From Nematostella vectensis (Eukaryota; Cnidaria; Anthozoa; Actiniaria; Edwardsiidae), in the NCBI RefSeq assembly GCF_932526225.1, contig NC_064035.1, positions 6,323,501-6,387,500 of the forward strand: a stretch of 64,000 bases of DNA, read 5' to 3'. The notes beneath the pieces were generated by a model. The model did not search any database, was not told the DNA's origin, and saw only the letters and a program-made list of their open reading frames with translations. Numbering within the stretch: position 1 is the first letter of the stretch; every line of letters starts with the position of its first letter. A program made the translations under genes and the position numbers. This document shows, in pieces, positions 1 to 17,300 of this stretch.

Positions 1-3000
1 CTCATCTGACTCATGTCTTATCAAACTCACTCATGTCTCATCTAACTCACTCATGTATCATCTAACTCATGTCTCATCTAACTCACTCATGTCTCATCTA
101 ACTCACTCATATCTCATCTAACTCACTCATGTCTCATCTAACTCACTCATGACTCATCTAACTCACACATGTCTCATCTAACTCACTCATGTCTCATCTG
201 ACTCATGTCTCATCTAACTCACTCATGTATCGTCTAACTCACTCATGTCTCATCTAACTCACACATGTCTCATCTAACTCACTCATGTCTCATCTGACTC
301 ATGTCTCATCTAACTCACTCATGTATCGTCTAACTCACTCATGTCTCATCTAACTCACTCATGTCTCATCTAACTCACTCATGTCTCATCTGACTCACTC
401 ATGTCTCATCTAACTCACTCATGTCTCATCTAACTCACTCATGTCTCATCTAACTCACTCATGTCTCATCTAACTCACTCATGTCTCATCTAACTCACTC
501 ATGTCTCATCTAACTCACTCATGTCTCATCTAACTCACATATGTCTCATCTAACTCACTCATGTCTCATCTAACTCACTCATGTCTCATCTAACTCACTC
601 ATGTCTCTTCTAACTCACTCATGACTCATCTAACTCACACATGTCTCATCTAACTCACTCATGTCTCATCTAACTCACTCATGTCTCATCTGACTCATGT
701 CTTATCAAACTCACTCATGTCTCATCTAACTCACTCATGTATCATCTAACCCACTCATGTCTCATCTAACTCATGTCTCATCTAACTCACTCATGTCTCT
801 TCTAACTCACTCATGTCTCATCTAACTCACTCACGTCTCTTCTAACTCACTCATGACTCATCTAACTCACTCATGTCTCATCTAACTAACTCATGTCTCA
901 TCAAACTCACTCATGTCTCATCTAACTCACTCATGTCTCATCTAACTCAATCATGTCTTATCAAACTCACTCATGTCTCTTCTAACTCACTCATGTCTCT
1001 TCTAACCCACTCATATCTCATCTAACTCACTCTTGTCTCATCTAACTCACTCATATCTCATCTAACTCACTCATGTCTCATCTAACTCACTCATATCTCA
1101 TCTAACTCACTCATGTCTCATCTAACTCACTCATGTCTCATCTAACTCACTCATGTATCATCTAACTCACTCATGTCTCATCAAACTCACTCATGTCTTA
1201 TAAAAGTCACTCATGTCTCATCTAACTCATGTCTCATCTAACTCACTCATGTCTCATCTAACTCACTCATGTCTCATCTAACTCACTCATGTCTCATCTA
1301 ACTCACTCATGTCTCATCTAACTCACTCATGTCTCATCTAACTCACTCATGTCTCATCTAACTCACTCTTGTCTCATCTAACTCACTCATGTCTCATCTA
1401 ACTCACTCATGTCTCATCTAACTCACTCATGTCTCATCTAACTCACTCATGTCTCATCTAACTCACTCATGTCTCATCTAACTCACTCATGTCTCATCTA
1501 ACTCACTCATGTCTCATCTTACTCACTCATGTCTCATCTAACTCACACATGTCTCATCTAACTCACTCATGTCTCATCTGACTCATGTCTCATCTAACTC
1601 ACTCATGTCTCATCTAACTCACTCATGTCTCATCTAACTCACTCATGTCTCATCTAACTCACTCATGTCTCATCTAACTCACTCATGTCTCATCTAACCC
1701 ACTCATGTCTCATCTAACTCACTCATGACTCATCTAACTCACACATGTCTCATCTAACTCACACATGTCTCTTCTAACTCACTCATGTCTCATCTTACTC
1801 ACTCATGTCTCTTCTAACTCACTCATGTCTCATCTAACTCACACATGTCTCTTCTAACTCACTCATGTCTCATCTAACTCACTCATGTCTCATCTAACTC
1901 ACTCATGTCTCATCTAACTCACTCATGTCTCATCTAACTCACTCATGTCTCATCTAACTCACTCATGTCTCATCTAACTCACTCATGTCTCATCTAACTC
2001 ACTCATGTCTCATCTAACTCACACATGTCTCTTCTAACTCACTCATGTCTCATCTAACTCACTCATGTCTCATCTAACTCACTCATGTCTCATCTAACTC
2101 ACTCATGTCTCATCTAACTGACTCATGTCTCATCTAACTCACTCATGTCTCATCTAACTCACTCATGTCTCATCTTACTCACTCATGTCTCTTCTAACTC
2201 ACTCATGTATCATCTAACTCACTCATGTCTCATCTAACTCACTCATGTCTCTTCTAACTCACTCATGTCTCATCTAACTCATGTCTCATCTAACTCACTC
2301 ATGTCTCATCTAACTCACTCATGTCTCATCTAACTCACTCATGTCTCTTCTAACTCACTCATGTCTCATCTAACTCACTCATGTCTCATCTAACTCACTC
2401 ATGTCTCATCTAACTCACTCATTTCTCATCTAACTCACTCATGTCTCATCTAAATTAATCATGTCTCATCTAACTCACTCATGTCTCATCGAACTCACTC
2501 ATGACTCATCTAACTCACACATGTCTCATCTAACTCACTCATGTCTCATCTAACTCACTCATGTCTCATCTAACTGACTCATGTCTCATCTAACTCACTC
2601 ATGTCTCATCTAACTCACTCATGTCTCATCTAACTCACACATGTCTCTTCTAACTCACTCATGTCTCATCTAACTCACTCATGTCTCATCTAACTCACTC
2701 ATGTCTCATCTAACTCACTCATGTCTCATCTAACTGACTCATGTCTCATCTAACTCACTCATGTCTCATCTAACTCACTCATGTCTCATCTAACTCACTC
2801 ATGTCTCTTCTAACTCACTCATGTCTCATCTAACTCATGTCTCATCTAACTCACTCATGTCTCATCTAACTCACTCATGTCTCATCTAACTCACTCATGT
2901 CTCTTCTAACTCACTCATGTCTCATCTAACTCACTCATGTCTCATCTAACTCACTCATGTCTCATCTAACTCACTCATTTCTCATCTAACTCACTCATGT

Positions 3001-5168
3001 CTCATCGAACTCACTCATGTCTCATCTAACTCACTCATGTCTCATCGAACTCACTCATGACTCATCTAACTCACACATGTCTCATCTAACTCACTCATGT
3101 CTCATCTGACTCATGTCTCATCTAACTCACTCATGTCTCATCTAACTCACTCATGTCTCATCTAACTGACTCATGTCTCATCTAACTCACTCATGTCTCA
3201 TCTAACTCGCTCATGTCTCATCTTACCCACTCATGTCTCATCTAACTCACTCATGTCTCATCTAACTCACTCATGTCTCATCTAACTCACTCATGTCTCT
3301 TCTAACTCACTCATGTCTCATCTAACTCACTCATGTCTCATCTAACTGACTCATGTCTCATCTAACTCACTCATGTCTCATCTAACTCACTCATGTCTCA
3401 TCTTACCCACTCATGTCTCATCTAACTCACTCATGTCTCATCTAACTCACTCATGTCTCATCTAACTCACTCATGTCTCATCTAACTCACTCATGTCTCA
3501 TCTTACTCACTCATGTCTCTTCTAACTCACTCATGTCTCATCTAACTCACTCATGTCTCATCTAACTCACTCATGTCTCATCTAACTCACTCATGTCTCA
3601 TCTAACTCACTCATGTCTCATCTAACTCACTCATTTCTCATCTTACTCACTCATGTCTCATCTAACCCACTCATGTCTCATCTAACTCACTCATGACTCA
3701 TCTAACTCACTCATGTCTCATCTAACTCATGTCTCATCTAACTCACTCATGTCTCATCTAACTCACTCATGTCTCATCTAACTCACACATGTCTCTTCTA
3801 ACTCACTCATGTCTCATCTAACTCATGTCTCATCTAACTCACTCATGTCTCATCTAACTCACTCATGTCTCATCTAACTCACTCATGTCTCTTCTAACTC
3901 ACTCATGTCTCATCTAACTCACTCATGTCTCATCTAACTCACTCATGTCTCATCTAACTCACTCATTTCTCATCTAACTCACTCATGTCTCATCTAAATT
4001 AATCATGTCTCATCTAACTCACTCATGTCTCATCTAACTCACTCATGACTCATCTAACTCACACATGTCTCATCTAACTCACTCATGTCTCATCTGACTC
4101 ATGTCTCATCTAACTAACTCATGTCTCATCTAACTCACTCATGTCTCATCTAACTCACTCATGTCTCATCTAACTCACTCATGTCTCATCTAACTCACTC
4201 ATGTCTCATCTAACTCACTCATGACTCATCTAACTCACACATGTCTCATCTAACTCACTCATGTCTCATCTAACTCACTCATGTCTCATCTGACTCATGT
4301 CTCATCTGACTCATGTCTCATCTAACTCACTCATGTCTCATCTAACTCACTCATGTCTCATCTAACTGACTCATGTCTCATCTAACTCACTCATGTCTCA
4401 TCTAACTCACTCATGTCTCATCTAACCCACTCATGTCTCATCTAACTCACACATGTCTCATCTAACTCACTCATGTCTCATCTAACTCATGTCTCATCTA
4501 ACTCACTCATGTCTCATCTAACTCACTCATGTCTCATCTAACTGACTCATGTCTCATCTAACTCACTCATGTCTCATCTAACTCACTCATGTCTCATCTT
4601 ACCCACTCATGTCTCATCTAACTCACTCATGTCTCATCTAACTCACTCATGTCTCATCTAACTCACTCATGTCTCATCTAACTCACTCATGTCTCATCTA
4701 ACTCACTCATGTCTCATCTAACTGACTCATGTCTCATCTAACTCACTCATGTCTCATCTAACCCACTCATGTATCGTCTAACTCACTCATTTCTCATCTA
4801 ACTCACTCATGTCTCATCTAACTCACTCATGTCTCATCTAACTCACTCATGTCTCATCTAACTCACTCATGTCTCATCTAACTCACTCATGTCTCATCTA
4901 ACTCACTCATGTCTCATCTAACTCACTCATGTCTCATCTAACTCACTCATGTCTCTTCTAACTCACTCATGTCTCATCTAACTCACTCATGTCTCATCTA
5001 ACTCACTCATGTCTCATCTAACTCACTCATGTCTCATCTAACTCACTCATGTCTCATCTAACTCACTCATGTCTCATCTAACTCACTCATGTCTCATCTA
5101 ACTCACTCATGTCTCATCTAACTCACTCATGTCTCATCTAACTCACTCATGTCTCATCTGACTCACTC
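1..5168. repeat. 20-bp minisatellite/satellite array abutting a dynein splice acceptor
   Basis: The stretch is built of a 20-bp unit, actcactcatgtctcatcta, repeated about 250 times with point variants (gtatcgtc, gactcatc, tcttctaac) and occasional short units. It starts before the window. Every typical unit contains CTAAC or CTGAC, which fits a branch-point consensus, followed by pyrimidine-rich DNA, but it carries no AG acceptor. The last unit grades into gtctcttcttgtgccag, the acceptor of the dynein exon at 5188. The array is therefore intronic and may have grown from the branch-point/polypyrimidine region of that intron. A rare variant block (taaattaatc) recurs at 2451 and 3995, which suggests a duplication of about 1.54 kb inside the array. 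Confidence 0.95.
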
Positions 5169-5187
5169 GTGTCTCTTCTTGTGCCAG

Positions 5188-10906
<5,719 letters not shown>

Positions 10907-11005
10907 ATTAGTTCCCGCTTATCAGAAGAAAAAAAGAACTTTCTCCATATATTGCTGAGATAAGCGAATATTTCTAGAAAGTATTTGGTTTAAAGTACGG
11001 GATCT

Positions 11006-11233
11006 AATAAAGATTCCTAGTGCCATAAAAATCTTAAAAACACGAAATTTCTTTTTCCCTCAACTCACTGAATTCATAGCTTTGTTTTTGAGAGGTTTGT
11101 AAATAGCGTACTGTATTCATAGTGTATTTATAGCTGGATTTTGACTGTAAATTATGGCGAACTACTGTTTGGAGGGTATATCCAACAGTACACTGTGTAA
11201 CGGACTTTATACAAATGCAATGTGTTTAATAAA
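11006..11233 (+). terminator. Polyadenylation signals of the dynein gene
   Basis: AATAAA hexamers occur at 11006-11011 and 11228-11233, about 100 and 320 bases after the dynein stop codon. Either could set the 3' end. The assignment rests on motif and position only. Confidence 0.5.
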
Positions 11234-12330
11234 ACACCGTGTTTTCTAATATATGCTGGCTGCTTCTAAAGCGAAATGACGATAACTGGTCAGTCTTAGA
11301 GGGGAGGTCGGTTTGAATTAACCGTCATTAGTACAAAAGGACAGCTGTCCTTACTCTTTGGTGATTTTTTTAATTGATTTTTTTTAGTATTCACACACAC
11401 GCGATAATTATCATTGATATGAAAAAAAATGTATCTAGCTATATATAATTTTTTCTAAGGATCCTTGTTAGCGTTATTGATGCAATGCAATGATACGTCG
11501 TCAGGCGGTGAGAGAAAATCACGCCTTTGGAGTTGTTTGGAAAAAACGGTTGTATAGCTCGACTTTCTTTAAACAGCATTTATCTTTTGTTACTCTAACG
11601 CAATAGCAACTATAACATCCCTTATTAAAAGATCCCTTCCCTTGGGTTGGATTGTTTCGCATGCTATTGCTAAAGTATACATTATGGATTTTATTCAAAT
11701 CAAGTTTATGTTCAAGGGATTCGGATTGTTTTATGATTGAAACAGCTGGGGCTGCTGGGCATGTACTATTCGATGTCAATAAAACGACCGAATGCAATGA
11801 ACTGAGGAAAACTCGACAGAAAGTTATCCTTTAAAGGGAGTAAAAGTCGTCTTATTGTAACGAATTTATTTCCGTTCTGTCAAAATATGTTGGTTTTAAT
11901 AAGATATTACAGTCTTTATGCAAACGGATGTAGAAACAATATGAACAAACTGATGATCGAGGACCAGGAAATAAATTGGTTGTAAATAACGATGACTTTT
12001 TATCAAGTAGTATGGAAGTGAATGCGTCTACAAATTGACATTGCTATAAAACGTATCCAAAACGTTTTATCAATACGCCGACGTCTTTATTTAAAAAATG
12101 CGTAACCCCGATTGTGGGAAAAGAAATATTACTAGGGAAAGAAAAAGGAGAAAAAAGACGGGATATATAATAGTCAAGACCACTCACAGATAACGGGTAA
12201 ATAACATATTTCAAATCAATAGGAGCAGCTGGCCTGTAGGGACATCATATGTAATTTAGTATAACTATAAAGACTAAAGACAAACTGTAGGAAAACTAGA
12301 TGGTCTGCGTAGGCGTGGTGTAGACAATGG

Positions 12331-12476
12331 ATAAATCAACACAAGGTTCAAAAGGTGTGTTAAACGCCTCTGTGTGTAGTTGCGCTCCGACGAAGGACTA
12401 ACTCTCGGAACATCAGCGCAACTACTCTGTTTCACAGAGGCCTTCGACATACTTTTTCAACCTTGTGTTGATTTAT
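12331..12476. mobile_element. Foldback/MITE-like element, 146 bp
   Basis: The ends are perfect inverted repeats of 18 bp: ataaatcaacacaaggtt on the left and its complement on the right. The inner parts also pair (gcctctgtg with cacagaggc; agttgcgct with agcgcaact), leaving a loop around 12387-12415. No open frame is present. Structure and size fit a non-autonomous inverted-repeat element. I cannot define a target-site duplication with confidence. Confidence 0.75.
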
Positions 12477-13904
12477 ACAATTGTAATTTAGTGTGCTATC
12501 ATTTCTTTTTATCATTCCCGTAGTTATGGAGACAAAAAGTCCACGCCAAATTGTTTTTTTTTTCATCCGATTTTAGTCTATTCGTCCATCACACGTACAA
12601 AACAAAAGCCTCATTCAGGTATTGGCCAATAGCGTTGCAAGCATGTGAAGTGTGGTGAGACAAGCCCGACGCCTGGGAGAGGTATATACCACGGGGTGTC
12701 CCGCGAACACATTCAAAGATCAGCGAGTGCCTTTGGTAAAACAAGACTGCAACAGCGTAAAGAAGAGCTTGAAAATACCGCTTTAAAGGTACATCTGAAA
12801 TAATCGGTTTTAAATTTTGTCCTCGCTTTACCCAGATGGTTTAGCTTACGTGGTAAACTTATGATTTTTAATCGGTTCACATAGTAAGACACGTAAGAGT
12901 GTGCCCTACTGCTGCCGACGCTAACAAGCTGCATTTGGGTATATTTTCTTATTGTGTTTCCTCGATATCGTTATGTGTTAATGGTATCACCAGTATCTAG
13001 TTTTCTTTCTTTGTTTTTCTTTTTCTAACCAAATGGCAAAAATGGCAGGTTTTTGTGTTTATATGTGTGGGAAATTAAGTGTAATGTAAAGTTCCATTCC
13101 TGTGACTGTAAAGCAGCTTTTGCTTGCTTATTTACGTAATCAAACTTCAATCCCATAAACAAAGACATTACAGCAAACACATTTGTACTGCGTTATCTCG
13201 TTTAAATACTACGTAGAATTGGTTGAATCTGTATAAACAAGGTTTCGAGGGACCTTTTCTAGCATTAAAGTGGTTAATTCCAACTTCAGGGATATTATTT
13301 TACTTCTATCTCGGATTTAATCCACCAGGGAACGACATTTCAAGAATTATACATTGTTGTTATTTACAACAATTTTCCTTATAACCACTTTTTTCTCCAA
13401 AAAGCATCTTTCTATCATGGATTCGGTTTTTGTTTGTTCAATATACAATTTATTCATTATTTTAAGTAATGCTTAGGCAACCTAACGGCATATGCACGCT
13501 TGTATGTCAAAAATGCCTTTGTTAATATTCGTTACATTAAGTTACACTTAAAACTAAATGATGCCAAACGTTTTTGAATATTTGAGTTTTAGGATTTATT
13601 AGTATGTGTAATATGGCCTATTAGACAAATCTAACGTGGGGAACCTTATGAAAATTATGAAGAAAAACTATTCTTTTTTCTTTTGATTGGTTCAAAACAG
13701 AAAATCTCGGATACACATATTTCATGTAATTTCCTCAAAATCCCACAATATTCTATCTATCTTGTGCCTGTGTGTTTATCACAAAACATATCCTATGTAC
13801 GAAAGCTATGATAAAGCTTTTTACCGCAGGACAATGGAACTTTGCCAAGTTCGTTGCATGGATGGTTAGTTAAAATGCCACAAAGATTGTGGCATACGAG
13901 TTAC

Positions 13905-14395
13905 GAGTCCAGCGTCGTGTGTCTACTACTTGTATCGTATCATGTCTAGGTTCTGAGTTTGCGAGCCAGCGTTTGTCTTCAGGCGTCCCCGGGATTGGCC
14001 GAGGGGGGGGGGGGGGGGGTGCGCAGTCATAGGCATCATATGGAAAAAGCCTAGTATTTGAAGATTCCTTGCCCTGCGAGCAGAGCTTTCTCCTCTGTGA
14101 CTCTTTTATCGTTGTCATTCGCGTCCGTGTGTGTCGCGTAGCTGAGTTGTTTACTTGCCCTCGGGGTGTCTACTACTTGTATCGCGTCTTGTTTATGAGT
14201 TGTGTGCCAGAGTTGAGTGTCAACTACTTGTTCCATATAATGTCTAGTTTGTGGTCTGCGAACCAGCCGTGTGTCTACTACGTGAATTACATCATGTCTG
14301 TATTGTGAGTAGTGAGCCTACTACTACTTGGTGTCTACTACTTGTATCGTATCCTGTTTACCTATGATGTCTAGCTTGTGAATTGCGAGTCATCG
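13905..14395 (+). repeat. Degenerate ~60-70 bp tandem repeat immediately upstream of the dioxygenase start codon
   Basis: Copies share gtgtctactacttgtatcg, atcatgtctag and gtgagttgcgag. At least five diverged copies run from about 13905 to the base before gccATGG at 14394-14399. The array therefore occupies the presumptive promoter and 5' leader. Some units contain pyrimidine-AG junctions, so an acceptor of an upstream non-coding exon could also lie here. Confidence 0.7.
14003..14019. repeat. Poly-G tract
   Basis: An uninterrupted run of 17 G lies in the region upstream of the dioxygenase start. Such tracts recur in this window at about 27043, 54255 and 61972. Confidence 0.95.
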
Positions 14396-14397
14396 CC

Positions 14398-17300
14398 ATG
14401 GACATGCAGAGCCTCATGATCCTGATGGCGATGGTCAAGGAATGGCTGCTCCGTGTTCACTTGTGGTGGAAGATGCCTGTCGTCCTAATCCTCGTCTATC
14501 AGCTCCAGAAGAGAGAACTCCTCATGAGGGATAATCTATTTGAAGCCTACCCGTCAAGTGACCGCAAACCAACCTGCCAAGACCCTGTTGTCGGTATGTG
14601 CTAGAGCGCTCTCGCTAAGTAAGTTCTTAAAGACTTACTTCACATTGGCTGCATATTCTTAAAGGCTTTTTTACATTGGCTGCATGTTTATATAGGCTTA
14701 CTTCACATTGACTGTATGTACAACAATGATTGTCTAACTTGTGCATATCTTCTATAGGCTTATTTCACATTGGCTGCATGTACAACAATGATTGTCTAAC
14801 TTGTGCATATCTTCTATAGGCTTACTTCACATTGGCTGTATGTACAACAATGATTGTCTAACTTGTGCATATCTTCTATAGGCTTACTTCACATTGGCTG
14901 TATGTACAACAATGATTGTCTAACTTGTGCATATCTTCTATAGGCTTACTTCACATTGGCTGTATGTACAACAATGATTGTCTAACTTGTGCATATCTTC
15001 TATAGGCTTACTTCACATTGGCTGCATGTACAACAATGATTGTCTAACTTGTGCATATCTTCTATAGGCTTACTTCACATTGGCTGTATGTACAACAATG
15101 ATTGTCTAACTTGTGCATATCTTCTATAGGCTTACTTCACATTGGCTGTATGTACAACAATGATTGTGTAACTTGTGCATATCTTCTATAGGCTTACTTC
15201 ACATTGGCTGCATGTACAACAATGATTGTGTAACTTGTGTATCTTCTATAGGCTTATTTCACATTGGCTGTATGTACAACAATGATTGTCTAACTTGTGC
15301 ATATCTTCTATAGGCTTACTTCACATTGGCTGCATGTACAACAATGATTGTCTAACTTGTGCATATCTTCTATAGGCTTACTTCACATTGGCTGTATGTA
15401 CAACAATGATTGTCTAACTTGTGCATATCTTCTATAGGCTTACTTCACATTGGCTGTATGTACAACAATGATTGTGTAACTTGTGCATATCTTCTATAGG
15501 CTTACTTCACATTGGCTGTATGTACAACAATGATTGCCTTCCTATGCCACACCTCCTGGAGGAATCGGGAATGACCGCTCGTCAATGCGTCAGGTATCAC
15601 GACTTAATTCATAGTATAGACCGTAATTGGAAGTTATCAGCACGTAGGTACAGTGGAACCCGCAATGTTAACACGAGGCCGGTACAAAATGTCAGGTTCG
15701 TGTAAGTAAGTGCAAATTTTGCTCAAGTCGGGTCAGTATTACCAGAGAATGACTCGTCCAGATTTTTCTATTATTTCTAGATTGACCTCATTTTAACACT
15801 TTTAAGTAAAGATGTATACTGGAAGCACGTGAAACATGGTAATTGGTGAGCCATCGACTTGAGTTTTTGTGACACAATGTTTGTCAGTCCTCCCTACTGC
15901 CGTCATAAAAAAAGAAACATCGTATGACAACTAAACGTGGAAGTGCCTAAATCTATCCACAGTTACTGCCGTGAACAGAACTACGCATTCTCCGGGTATG
16001 ACGGATGCAAAAAATGTTACTGCGGCGACTCGTACCAGTCTTTTGTGCGTACCTATCACCGCGGCTATTGTCCACCGAAAGACCCCTGGAGCTGTGAATG
16101 GAGAAGCCGTGGTTGCTCAGGAACCTTTGTCGATGTCTACCGCACAAGTACGCTCAGCTATTTTTCAATGAATATTAGGCGCAAGAGGAAGGGCTTATGA
16201 TAATGCACCCTTTATCATATCTATTGCAGTGTTCTGTACAGAGCGCATGCGTGAAGGCAGAACTCATGACGGCACGTGTAATGACTTGAAGCATCCTGCT
16301 ATGGGGTGCCGGTTATACCGGTTTAGCAGGAATGTGAATCCTAACTCCACTTACGAGGACGATAAGATGCTGGAGCCAAATCCGCGAGAAATCAGTCAGC
16401 GGTAAGAGGTTTAAGATAATCCACGTACATCAGCAAATTTTACGACTACAAACTATATTCTTCTTAGCTTTTAGTTGTGACATGGGCTCTAGTTTGTAGT
16501 AATTGTTTGAGTAATCCTGCACAAAATGCTGCTGTGCCGCGAAAGATTCTCTATATATCTAGACCGGGTCGAATTACCGGTCATTGATTGATTTGAAAAA
16601 GTAATTTGTGGAATCTATTCTTGTAGGTTGCTGAAAAGGACAAAATTTATCCCCGTAAAGCAATTAAATCTGCTTGCCGCTTCCTGGATCCAATTCATGA
16701 TCCATGACTGGTTTGACCATGGGGATCAAGATCGAAAAAATCGTATTTCGGTTCCTCTAGAAGGTCATGACCCGCTATACTCAAAACACGCGCCCGCCAT
16801 GAGTATACCCCGCACTAGACCCGATAATTGTCAACAGGTAAGGCACAAATGATACACACCTTAGCACGGTACCCATTCGCCATGAGTATACCGCGTACGC
16901 ATATCACCCTCTCAAATACGCCCCCCCCTCCACCATTAGTATACCGCGTACGATAATTGTCAACAGTATAGTTAAGACACACCTTCCTAGCTTTCGAAGG
17001 TTCTTTTCAAATTTCTTTGTCATATATCAATATGTGATACCGCCCTATAGCACACATGGTGGTGGACGTCCAGTATGTTTTAATTACTTATTACCAAAAT
17101 GCTCGTCAGGAACCTGGAATTCCCCAAGCATATCAAAATGACGTCACTCACTGGTGGGATGGCTCTCAACTGTACGGAAGTGACGAAATTACCAACAAGA
17201 GATTGCGATCATTTGTAGGCGGAAAACTCGAACTTGACGCGAAAGGACTACTGAAGCTGGATAGAAATACCGGTCTCGACATGACGGGTACGGGAAAAAA

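Larger units (their letters stand above)
10907..13900. other. Dynein 3' UTR and intergenic DNA
   Basis: After the dynein stop the sequence is AT-rich with poly-T runs and only short chance reading frames. I see no coding exon. It contains a foldback element near 12331. There may be promoter sequence for the dioxygenase gene towards the right, but no motif that I can support. Confidence 0.6.
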
